NCBI GenBank assembly: GCA_000708835.1
Contig: DF236986.1
Coordinates: 241,387 to 305,386 of the forward strand
Direction of reading: 5' to 3'
Source of the DNA: Klebsormidium nitens
Taxonomy: Eukaryota; Streptophyta; Klebsormidiophyceae; Klebsormidiales; Klebsormidiaceae
DNA length: 64,000 nucleotides
The notes beneath the pieces are model-generated. The model did no database searches. It was not told where the DNA came from and saw nothing but the letters and a program-made list of their open reading frames with translations. Of this stretch, positions 38,626 through 49,800 are shown in pieces; positions within the stretch are counted from its first letter, which is position 1; every line of letters begins with the position of its first letter. A program made the position numbers and the translations under genes.

Positions 38626-41600
38626 ATGGAGAGCGCTGTAAGAGGGCTGCAGCGGCTACCAGACTTCCTCTCCTCAGCAACGCGGACTCGCTACCTTGGA
38701 TCCAACTCTTCCAGCAGTGACGCAGATTCGCATTTGCAAAGATACCCTTGCAGAAAGCGAGCGTCCAAATGTGAAGTCTCTCCTCTTAGTAATCAAACAT
38801 TAAAACCATGTAAACGACGATCAAAACGTGGATCAAACAAAGCAGTTGGTGACGCAGCTCTGCACAGTATTTTCGGGCGGCCAATGCAGAGATCTGCCTG
38901 GCCTGGGAAAGACCGGCCCCGAGCGATGGGCCGCAATGGGGTCACGGAAAAAGAACAAGACATTGAGCTCGCCGTGAGAGATACGGCTCCAAGCAGATCC
39001 AATCCAACTGTGACTGAAGCAGAGAATGACGCATCCACCTCGGAAATTGATCAGCTGATTGAGAGCAGCGACGGGAAGAGCGAAAAAGCTGAAGGGAGAA
39101 GTGTGTCTGCGAGGCTGTGGTCAAATGTGAATGGAGGGACGCTGAGGCATGAGCCTGGGAGCCTGGTGGGGGCAATACTTCTGGTGGCGGGGACGACGGT
39201 GAGAATAGGCACTTTCTTTTATGAAGAAAGACGTTTACTTTGACAACAACGGGCCGTTCATTTAGAATTCAAGGGCCCAAGAGTCTAATGAGAGAAGGCT
39301 TTGTTTACCTGAAGCCCAGATTGGTTTCTAACTGGTTTTTGCTTGATAGCTAAGGGAAATCTTTTGGACTGGAGGAGAAACGGTGACTGAATTGGTGAGA
39401 AGCTCTTAGTGAGGAAGTATGGGGAGATTTGGTGCAATGCTAGTGTGAATTGCTACATCAAGAAAACTCTGCGCTTTTTGGTGGCGCTCTGAAGATTCAG
39501 GTCAAAGTGAACTCCACTTGTTTCTCGAAGCTCATGCTTGATGCTATCTGCGGCTGCATAATCCAACTCGGGGTTAGTTCTCACTTCCTCATGAAGTACA
39601 TGTTGCTCCTGCCAATCTTCAATGCAAGCCAGCGAACACAAGCGAACGCTGCGCTCTGTAGGAGCAATACCTCGTTGTTTACCAGGGCAAAGCCCAGATC
39701 AAACAAACTTCTGAGCTGTGATCTGTGCTATTGTCAATTCCCTGCACTGGTATGGTATGAGGACATATCTAAGAAACATCCAATTATCTTTCTGATTGGA
39801 GCGGACCTTTCACCCTTATCTCCGTTCAGGTGGGAGCAGGCATCTTGGCCATTCCTGCAGTTACGCAGGATGCGGGTTTCCTTGCATCCGCTTTTGCTTG
39901 TGTTGGGTGCTGGGCATACATGGTGAGAACACAGGAGTCGATGTTTCAGTCGAGAAGGGGCCCTTTCTTTAAGAATCTTGTTCCAAAGACCCTTGAAAAG
40001 GGGGTCTTGGATGACGCCCGCACTGTTCTCAGCTTGCGAGGAGAAGAACTAGGACCGCCACTCTCTCTTTTTCTTGCCTTCTTTCTTTCCGAAAGAAGGC
40101 GAAACCAGTCTGTCAGTCATCACCGTCGCCTGCTTCCGACCAGCAGATCTTCAAGCGACTCGGGTTTCGGAGGACGATCAACACACACGCGCCACACTTA
40201 TACATATACTTGTTCAAGGCCACTTTTCATTGACGTTCTGATCAGATTGAGGTCACACAACAGTTGGCCGCAGCAAATCCCGCCAGACTTCTATGTGACA
40301 CAGCTAAGGCCTCCTTTAGATACGTCCATATCCGAGGCACCACTGTAGTACTTGAAAGTCAATGCTAAGCTTCCGCTTATTGCCTGATGGATCTGAGCTT
40401 GTCAATTGATGATATGGAGAGTCATCGAAGATTGTTTGGAAGCCCTTGGGTTGCAAATTACTAGTGATGCTCATGCGTGTTTCCTTCGCAGGCGACAACA
40501 GGGATCCTTGTAGCAGAGGTAAACATCAACACGATGTGTGAACTAGGTGAGAGCGCCTACTCTTGCTCCATCCCGGAGAAGCTTCTGAAAGTAATGTAAC
40601 CATTGGTCTAAGGAGCTGTTTCGTTGGGCATTGCGGCAGAAGAAGGACTTCCAACGCAATTCTGGAACGTGCGCACACATAATCGGAGTTAATGTTGTCA
40701 GTCTGATCAAGTGCTCGAGACTTGCAATCCTAGTCGTTCTTGACCCACCTTTAAGCACTTGCAGCTTGGGTAGAAGGCTTACAAAGGCTCACCCGCAATT
40801 CTTTATCTCTGTCATCGATCATTTGGTCGTTCTCGTGGGGCAGTCTGCCGACACAGTGATCTCAGTCGTGCCTGGACTGGCAAGAGTACTCCATGCAGCT
40901 ACCAAATAACAGTTGCTGATTTTGATACTGCTTCGTTCCTGCCAGGATCCGGAGGCGTCTCCCTCGTTTCGATGGCGGAAAGAACGCTCGGGAAGGCCGG
41001 GGTGCGGGTTGCAGTAGGTAGGGTGCTGAACACATTACCAGATCACAGAATGAGTGGGACTTGGTCAAACGCAGGGACTATTATTTCCGTCTCCATCATC
41101 GTTCTCAGTCGTCGGGCAATGTTCTCGGCTCTTCGGCTCGTGGAGTTATTGCCTTTCTTCCCAAAAAACACATCATCGATCGATCAAGCACGCGCTTTCT
41201 CCAGAGCTCAGACGAGGCTGTCAAACCACGAGTGACCAGGTTGAAAGATGCACGATCCTCCATCCCACGAACTCAATTGCGGCCTTATGAATGATAAAAT
41301 CCAGATCGGTTGACCCATTCCGGTTACATGAGCAGAAGAGCAGCTTCCTCGGGAGCGACCCGTTTTACTGCAATTCTCCTTTGAAACAGGTACCTACATA
41401 TTCATCCACTACGCTCTGTTGGTGGCTTACGTGGCGCGGTCGGGTGACATCATCACGAACTTTACCGGCCTGCCGCTCCCCGTCTCGGCAGCCGCCTTCA
41501 CCGCCGCATTCGGCGCCATCACTTACTTCTCTAGCCAAGTAGGTTGCCCGTATAAAACTCAGTTAAAGATATCATTTATTGAGCAATGACACTAATAAGC

Positions 41601-44600
41601 TCCGACTAACCTTAAGAATCCTAACCCAAAAAGTACCTTCTTCGCACCCATACCCACCCTAAACCCTAACCCTAGTCGTCCCAGCGCGGATACCTTATAA
41701 TTATCTTGGCATATAAACATCATTCTTTGAGTTCAACCGTATTCACTGCCTCAGAGACGTCGCCACGTGGCATATCTTGAATCCCTGCTCTCCGTCCCTT
41801 CTGGAAACCCGTTGGAAAATCTTCTGATGTTGGGCGGAGATCAAGCCACCCAAAGCAACTGCTTGGACAGTTGCAATCGACGCACAAATTTGAAAGGTCG
41901 AAAGGTCACTGCAATTGATTGCGTCGAGCTCTGATTGGCCACACAAGCGCATGCCACGTGTCAAGGTGGCACTGCCCTCTAAGACCCGTTTCAACCGAGC
42001 TCGCCGTCAGAATCCGGGCCGATCGACCTTTCTTCTTGCGCCCTGCAGAAAACGCTCGGATACGTGAACGGCTTTCTTATCGCCGCCATTCTCGCGAGCT
42101 TCGCCACTTTGGTTGGGATCGCGGCTCCTGAGGTAGAACCAGCATCACTCCTCAAGGTGGGGGATATTTGATAATACTACTTTACTTCTTTATCTCTCTC
42201 TTTGTCTTACCTGTTCTCACTCTCCCTCTGTGCTGCTTCTTCGCTTTGTGATTACGAATGTGAGCTTTTGGAAGCTTTCTGTGCCTGACCAAGTCACTTT
42301 CTCCCTCTTTACATATCCTTTGCTTTGGGCTTAAGGATATGAGCTTCTGAAAGGACGAGACGAACCGCAAGGTGTACGACCTTCTTATTTCTGCAGCTGT
42401 CGGCAAAAGTTTCGGAAGCACAAGTTGATAGATCTCAATTCCCGTGAGGGTCCTTTGCTCCCAGAAGAAATTACTTCTCTCGACTTTTTGTTGCTATACA
42501 TGTTGATTATTCTGCTGAAGAGATTGATATGATGGAAGCAAACTCTTTTCCGCAGGCCAATTGGTCCGCCGTCCCCGCAAGCATCCCCATCGTCGCCCTT
42601 TCCTTCGTCTACCAAAACGTCGTCCCAGTCATCTCCTCGGAACTCGAAGGCGACCTCCCCAAAATCAGGTGCGGACACAGCCCCTCTCGGACGCTCCTCG
42701 TGTACGGACACTCGTGTGCACTCTTCGGACGCTGATGCGCGCGCGCGCATACTTTTGGACAGTGCCTATAACGGACATTTTCCGTTCAAGTAAAGTCCCA
42801 AAGACTTCCGGCTCGCTTTTGAAGGCCTGCCTCCAGCGGCTGAACTTAAAGAGGGCGTCGGGGGACCGGTCCCCTCTGACGTCAGCCGGTGTACGGTGGG
42901 TTTCGATCGCGTGGCAATTCTGCCCGTGTGACGTCGAATTTGAAAATCTGGTGTGAGCCCGACCCGAAAAAGGGAAAAAGTTATTCCGACCGAGTTTCGG
43001 TCGCTCGACTTCATGGAGAAAATTGAGCGCACTCCCCAGTTGTGCTAGATTTTCCGTGCCTCCCAAGTTGGTTCAGAAATTCACCGCTCGGGCTGGTATA
43101 TGAAGTCTGACGCCCTCTTTAACACAGACCCATCCGCAGACCTCGCTAAGCACCCCCCCTTCTCCTCCATTGGAAACCCGCAAAAAAATGACTTCTACCT
43201 GTACCGATAAAATTTGCATCACGGGGTAGCGTCCAACTCAAGGGCTGATTACAGGTCATCAGCTGTCATAAGCGCTGCTTCCAACCGCGGCTCAGCTTCC
43301 TCGCACCCTCCAATCAATTCAGACTGAAGCAGGGGTCAGATTCCAAGTTGCTTCACAAAATTACCAACTTACTCACACTTGACATCTGGTCGTCCTCAGG
43401 ACCGCCATTGTATATGGAGCAGCCATCCCCCTCGCCATGTTTCTACTATGGGACGCCATCATCCAGGAAGCATTTAAGTTGAAAGGCATTTTTTGAGAGA
43501 AAGTTTCGACAAACCGCTCCTCACCTTGATCCTGTCCTTAATTTTAATTCAGTTACAAACAGCCCTTGAATTTCGTCAAAGTTTCCATCAACTCACCAAC
43601 AAAGAACTCATCTGCACTTCGATAAGTTATCAGGACCGCAATCATGTACGGGACCGCCATCCCCCTCACCATGTTTCTCTTATGGGACGCCGTCATTCTG
43701 GGGAGCGTTCCCGCTGCGGTCCCGGGGGCCGCCCAGAGCATGGCGGCAATGGACCCCCTGCTGCGGCTGCGCGAGTCGAGCGGAGCGGTCGGGGTAAGTC
43801 TCCGGGCGCTCTTCGTGTTTTGTGTTAAGCCTAAGCTTCGTGCTCCGCTTGAGCATTTGACACCGGGGTGGCGAATTGTTCCATAGCATATCTGCGAACG
43901 ACAGGTTTTTCACAGCGTGCCGCCTCAGAGTATGGCGGCAGTAAAACCTGCTGCGGCGAGTCGAGCGGCGCGGTTGGGGTAAGTCCCCGGGCGCTCTTCG
44001 ATTTTACTTTGAGCCTGAGCTTCTTGCCCCGCTTGAGCAATTGACACCGGGGTGGCAAACTTTTACATATCTCATTTGTGGTTGTCACGTGTATCGTCGC
44101 GGCCCGCCCAGAGTATGTCGGCTACAGTTCCCCTGCTGCAGCTGCGAGAGCGGCGCGGTCGGGGTAAGTCTCCGTGCACTTTTCCCGCCTTGGTAGCGCT
44201 AAAAACAATTCCCTCTGCGGTGGTTCAATGAACCTAGACGCTTGTCGTCGACCGTTCGTGAGCATGATCGTTGGGAACGTTTTCGTACAAGGAAGATGTT
44301 TTCTCAAATGACGATTTTCCTACATACCGTTTTTGCTTAACGACGACTTTCCTTGGTTACCATCTCCTTTCGCTGGTTGGTTAGAAGGGGCCCTCTGCTC
44401 CGGCTCCAGTTACTTTCTCAAAGCGCTCCGGTCACGTCCAGTGGGGAGCTTCGCTTCGCCGCCTTTAAAGATCATCAAAGTACAATCACAAACTAAGTAC
44501 AAGCAAAATACAATAAAACTACAATCACAAACTACCTTTATACAAGTAGTGTACTACAATCACCTCCGCGCTGCAAGCTTATGGTCCATCCGCCCGCTTG

Positions 44601-45831
44601 TGCAGTCCGCTCTTTCATCCCGTCTTTTTCTGAGCGTATCTCTCTCGCAATCCGTACTCGGACCTCTGTCGTGAATTGCACTCGGAACTCTTTCGTACTT
44701 CGTACTCATCACCCGAAGTAGAACTTCTAACTCAGATAGACTAGCAGCTTAATTCTTGCCGCTTGCTTATGCAGCCCGCCGTTGAGATCTCTCGATCGCG
44801 TGTCATAGCTTATGCTTGTCGCCTGCTTATGCAGCCCGCCGTCGAGATCTTTTCGTTCTTCGCGATCGGCACGTCCTTCATCGGCTTCGTGCTCGGACTG
44901 TCCGACTTCCTTGCGGACCTGCTCAAGCTGCCGTCCGGACAAGAAAAACGGCGTCCGCTCCCATACCTTTTAACGCTTATACCGCCATACGCGCTCGCGC
45001 TGACGAACCCGGAGATCTTCTATAAGGCGCTCGACTTTGCGGGCGCTTATGGTGGTAAGTCTTTGCTTTTAAATGCTGTTCGGCCTTTATTGTCATGATG
45101 CGTCCTATTTCACCGTTCCGCTTTTCATTGTCAGCTGCTGCAGCTATTATGCAGACCGGGGAACCGTTCCACTACTTAAAGGCCTCCTGTCCGTGCTTTG
45201 AGGGCTGCCGAAACGATTCGAATCCGCTGGAATCCCCCGCTTTAGAGTAAGGTTTGAAAGTGCCTTCTGATTTCACTTTTAAAGTCAAAAAGTACGATTT
45301 GAAAAGAATTCTATTTCTCAAACAGTACGAACAAAGTTAGAGGGGCAACGTCAGGAGACCACTTATACAGTAGCATAGCTCCCAAATAAATATAGAGCTC
45401 TCCCAAAATCCCCCGTTGCAGAGAAAGTACGCTTCTCAAATGGTACTTTTCTCATTGCGTACGTTTTGTCAATTAGTCTTCGAGAGGTACGTTTTGAGAG
45501 CATCCGTGGGTAGGATTTACTGCCGGGTACGAACGGCTTTCAGAATGTTGTATGGTGCCGCAACGTCGTTCATACAATCCGTTTGCAATCCGCAAAAGCG
45601 ACAACCTCTGACCCTGAAACGCAGCTCCTCCTTGCAGTTTTGGTGCTGTTTGGTCTCTTCCCGGGCGCCATGGCATGGGCGGAACGATACACTGACGCAT
45701 GCATGACGCCGGCTGTGAAACCCATCATCCCAGGGGGAAAGGTGACGCTGTCGCTCATAATGGGCGCTGCCGGGATCGTCATCGCCGGGGAGTTTGTCAA
45801 GGACGTTGCCGGGTTCTTGCAGGTGCACTGA
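38626..45831 (+). CDS. TyrP-like aromatic amino acid permease (HAAAP family), probably plastid-targeted
   Basis: Eleven-helix membrane transporter of the tryptophan/tyrosine permease type found in bacteria and plants. Exons: 38626-39198, 39830-39922, 40492-40546, 40946-41017, 41390-41538, 42049-42156, 42556-42668, 43634-43793, 44835-45054, 45638-45831; phases agree and the product is 578 residues. Signatures in order: GSLVGAILLVAGTT|VGAGILAIP (helix 1 with the unwound glycine motif), GILVAEVNINTM, FIHYALLVAYVARSGDI, IVALSFVYQNVVPVI, ELEGDLPKIRTAI, FVLGLSDFLADLLKLPSGQ, YLLTLIPP and FAGAYGVLVLFGLFPGAMAW. The first ~170 residues, rich in S, R and K, resemble a transit peptide; plant homologues are predicted plastid proteins. 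The start is the only in-frame ATG in the first exon, with some doubt. Exons 8 and 9 are flanked by partial copies. Confidence 0.87.
41653..41675. repeat. Short telomere-like (CCCTAAA) tract inside a permease intron
   Basis: The stretch ccctaaaccctaaccctag resembles plant telomere repeats. Shorter relatives occur in other introns and spacers (about 19790-19850, 34060-34110, 50212-50250). The tract is only about three units long and may be chance or a repair scar. Confidence 0.45.
43391..44170 (+). repeat. Partial copies on both sides of permease exon 8
   Basis: The complete exon is 43634-43793. A copy of its acceptor and first ~65 bp starts at 43400, 234 bp upstream (coding TAIVYGAAIPLAMFLLWDA before decaying). 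Two copies of its 3' end with the donor GGGGTAAGTC end at 43978 and 44163, exactly 185 bp apart from each other and from the real donor at 43793. Each 3' copy keeps the CTGC and GGCGCGGT core and some downstream intron (gcgctcttcg, caccggggtggc). Confidence 0.87.
44761..44850 (+). repeat. Duplicated acceptor border of permease exon 9
   Basis: The block gcttatgcag|cccgccgt(t/c)gagatct occurs at 44775 and again 60 bp later at 44835, where the exon continues into conserved protein. If the first acceptor were used, the extra 60 bp would include the in-frame stop TAG within gtcatagctt, so only the second suits the model. Confidence 0.85.
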
Positions 45832-46821
45832 TTTGTAGGCCGGATTTGTATGATAACTGCGCGCGTTTAACAGCCGTTGCTTCTGTCCCTATCTTTGGTG
45901 AGAAAGCGTCGTTGAATAACATGTGCTCAGCAAGCAGAAGCTCTCACTGTACTGAGCGTTGAGTTTGCGTCCGACGGTTTAGGGTACGTCATGATCCATC
46001 ACGGCGCGGAAGCGGCGCATATACGTACATCACACCAGCAGCATGTGTTTCTGCCGTCAAATTGGATGAGATCGATCCGCATGCCTCAATCAGTTCGGTT
46101 GATTTGGATCGAGAGCGATTAGCTGCTTGTGAGGCGGCCCGAGTCCACATCAGTGCATCAACCAACAGCGGCCGCGTGACCGATGCAACCCCGCACGCCT
46201 ATGCAAGCTACGCGGCCACTCGCACACGTACTTTCAATGTAGCTTGGCAACCGCGGCGATCGATGATCACTGGCATGCACTGACCCGGCGGATTCGATCG
46301 ACTGCAGCTGCATATGCATTGCCGCTTGGTCTGCCGCAACAGATGACTCGATTACAAGCTTAAGCTGCGATTGCTAATCGCGTGCTAGCTGTACTCAGTA
46401 CGTCACTGCCGTTGATATGCCTTTTGCAGTCCGACCTTGTAGCGTATCTAAGAATTGTCGGCTCGCGGTGTATCGGGTCAATGATCATAACTTCCGTTTT
46501 GAGTTGTTCGTTAACGCCCTGAAACATGCATGCGAACTTGGTAATCAAAGACTTAAGCCAGGCCGCTACCGTACACAATACATGAGACACATGTTTCATA
46601 CATCCCGACAAACTCCTCAGTGTGACCAGATTCAAGAATCAGAAAAAATGGCTTCCGATGAGGAGTCAGATTAGACGCGATTTATGACCGATCAAGCAGC
46701 CTCTTGCGACCACTCATGCTCTTCATTGACGTCTCTTACAGGATCTGTCAGCATCGATAATTGTGAACGCCCGGTCAAATAATAGAGCCGGCAGAGAATC
46801 GGAGTACCCCAAAATGTCCAA
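45832..46821. other. Convergent intergenic region, no gene seen
   Basis: 3' flanks of the permease and of the FVE-like gene. Short ORFs only; no structure noticed. Confidence 0.45.
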
Positions 46822-49800
46822 TCATCCTTGCACGACGCCATCGGTCCCCTCCTTTTTCCCTGCACCTTCTGAGGCACGCTCCTCCTCTGCCTCAGGATAA
46901 TATGGCTCTTCCAGCTCCCTCGGTGCTTCCGCCATGTCCACGTCACCGCCTCCTGCAGCGACCTCGCCTTTCTCTTCATGCGCCTCTTCTGCTCCGCTCG
47001 CAGTTACTTCCATTGTGTCATCCGCTTCCCCCCCATCCCTTTCTCTCTCGTTTCCTTCCTCTTGAACCCCCTCGTTTTGTCCCTCGTTTTGTTCCTCGTT
47101 TTGTTCCTCGTTTCCTCCCTCTTTCTCTCCCTCGTTTCCTCCTCGGTTCTCCGCTCCGTTCGCAGCGCCGTCAACCGGCGCCTCAGCTGCCTCCGCACTC
47201 GGGAGCCTCTCCTCTAGTTGCTCCGTACTTTCCCCCGCGTTGTTCCCTTCATCTGCGGGTCCTTCTTGCGTTGCGACCTCTGGTTCTTTTCGAACCTCCT
47301 CTGCCGTCTCTGCAGGCGTCTCCGCTGTCTCTGCCGCCTTTGAATCCGTTTCCGGTTTGGCTTCCGAAGCCTCTTCAATGTCCGCTTCCTCCGCTGTTTG
47401 CTTGGGCTCTGCTTCCGTCTTATCCTCCGTCTTACCTTCCGTCTTATCTTCCGTCTTAGCTTCCGTCTTAGCTTCCGTATCCATGTCCGTTGGTTCTTCT
47501 AGTTTTGGAGGAACTTCTGCAATCGAAGCAATCCGAAAACTTATGAATTATGCTCCCCAAAGGCCCTGTCCTTGTCGCTTTTGCAAATTCTGAAGACTTG
47601 AGCAATACAGTGTGGGCAATCCTCTTGTTCAGACCACGGGCCAGATCACCAATCTGATCGAGGGCACCGGCCGTTGACTGCTCGTCAACTATCAGCTCAG
47701 TCTCGATAAATGCTCAACCCTTAGAATCCGAGAGTCCCACTCCTCGCTATACAGAAGTTCCACCGTCGCTATCCAGAACTCAACCTCTTGTCAACCAAAC
47801 CTTAGTCCCTCCCTCACCAGCAGCCTGATCCCTCGCTAATCCGCAACTTAACCCTCGTTACAAAGGTGTTTTACCCCCTCGTTAGGCAGACAGTCTTCCT
47901 CCACTATGTGAGACTTGCGATTCGCAGAAGCAACGTCACCAACGTTTGCGGAAAGCAGCAGAAGGGGCGATAGCACAGTCAATTTCAAGTGCAAGGGGCT
48001 AACTTTTGCGGAAAGCAGCAGAAGGGGCGATAGCACAGTCACTTGGATTGCAAGGGGTTAGCAGGCTCACCCGCAGTCTTTGGGGCCTTGTCGGGCACGC
48101 GGTTGGTCTTCCCAGTGACGTAGTCGCGGTGGCGCTTGAGCTCGCCCAGGGCCTCCTCCTCAGGCTTGTAGATCAGGTCGTTCATGCGCCAAATCTGCGC
48201 CAAAATGCCACGGTGAAACAGTGTTTCGGCCTTGACTACTCTTGATCAGATTCTCTGGAAAATAATGAGGGAAATGAGATCGTTCACGCCAAATCTGCAC
48301 CAAAATGGGAGAATACGTCTCTGCAAGAACTGACTACTGTTGATCAGATCTTCTGGAGAAGAAGGAGGGAAAATCACGCCAAATGTGCACGGAAACGTCA
48401 TCACGCCGCCCCAGGCGTGATGACTTCTAGGCTGTGCACTTCTAGGCTCCGTCCGATCGACTCACAAGTGTGAAGCAATACGGCGATGATCGCTCGTGCG
48501 CCAGACTTGCACCTCTGATCGCCTGTACCTTGACTACAAGATTGGTATGCTCTCGCAAATTCAACTTGAGACGGCTAAGCAGCCCCGCATGCTTTTCCTT
48601 TTTTAAGGTCCGGCTCTGCGGCGTCCTGGCTTGAGACTCGGTATGCGTCGTCCAAAAGATTGTCACATAGTCCAGGCTTTGGTCAAGTTGTGGTCGCTGG
48701 GACAGGGGGCGCGCTCACCTGCAGTGCGCCACCCCCCCCGGCAAAGCTGATGTCATCGCTGACGCTCAGGATGGTCCACGGGTCCGCCGTGTTCCACTGG
48801 AAGTCAACCACCTTGTCCCTGCACGCAGCATCCTTCACTCAATCAGTATTTGATCATGTGAAGACTTGGGCTGTTCAGAAAAGCCCATTCCAAAGCGTGG
48901 CTATATACAAGTGGCTTCAGATCATGAAGGGCTTTCGAAAGGAAGGCCTTGACGATCAGGTTTTGACAGCAGCACAACGAACGGACCTGGTTGACCTGTG
49001 GACAAGAGCAGATGTGGGAAGGACCAGCCGATCCCTGCTTGAAGCACAGCTCACCAGGCCTTGGCCAAACGGGAGACCTGAGAATAGCGGCTCCTTGCAC
49101 ACTTTAGCAGACATCCCTTTTCCTGAAGACGCCGTTGAAGTCCTCGTGAAGAGCCCGCGCTTGATAACCTTTGGACATTAACTTTAAGCCTTTCCTAGCG
49201 ACTTCTGAACGAGTATTGAAAGCGTTCAGCTTTCGATCGCCTTCATCAAAACTACTTATAACGTGATGAATCGCCTGATCTTGGTTACCAACCGCAAAGC
49301 AATACCTCAAAGCACAGTCTTAGGACTTTTTCAAGGGGACTGGAGACCCCTTTCCTCACCGATGGCCTGCGTGCTGGAACATGAGCTCCGGCGGCTGCCG
49401 CCCGTTCCCGCTGCCGTTCTGCGCCGCGCCCGCCCTCTCCGCATCCCACACCATGACCAGACCATCCTCCCCCCCGCTCGCAAACACGCCCTTCCGATGC
49501 GGACACCACTGAACATTCAAAATGGCTGCTGTGTGCGCCGCAAACGTGGCGACAACCGCGGCTTTGCCCTTCGCCGCGAGCTTGCGCCGGTCGAACAGGC
49601 GCACGCTGTGGTCTGCCCCGCCCGTCAGCACCGCGTGCTCGTCCTCCGCGCTCCAGTCCACGCAGTGGATGTCGTCATCATGCGCTGACGCCACCTGCGG
49701 AGGTTAAGTCATCAGAGAGTGGAAAAGATGGAAGTTTCGACAACTTAGAACGTCAAAACCTGGAGCCAGTCGTTAGTACCTGATGATCGTCCTTTGCGCC

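Noticed and set aside
46902-47459. Pro/Leu-rich ORF of 185 codons (+)
   Set aside because: Shadow of the Glu-rich FVE tail (GAG/GAA repeats read in reverse).
48660-49181. 173-codon ORF (+) antisense in the FVE region
   Set aside because: It lies mostly within an intron and over exon 8 of the opposite strand; reads plausibly but no family is recognised and no splice partners were found.
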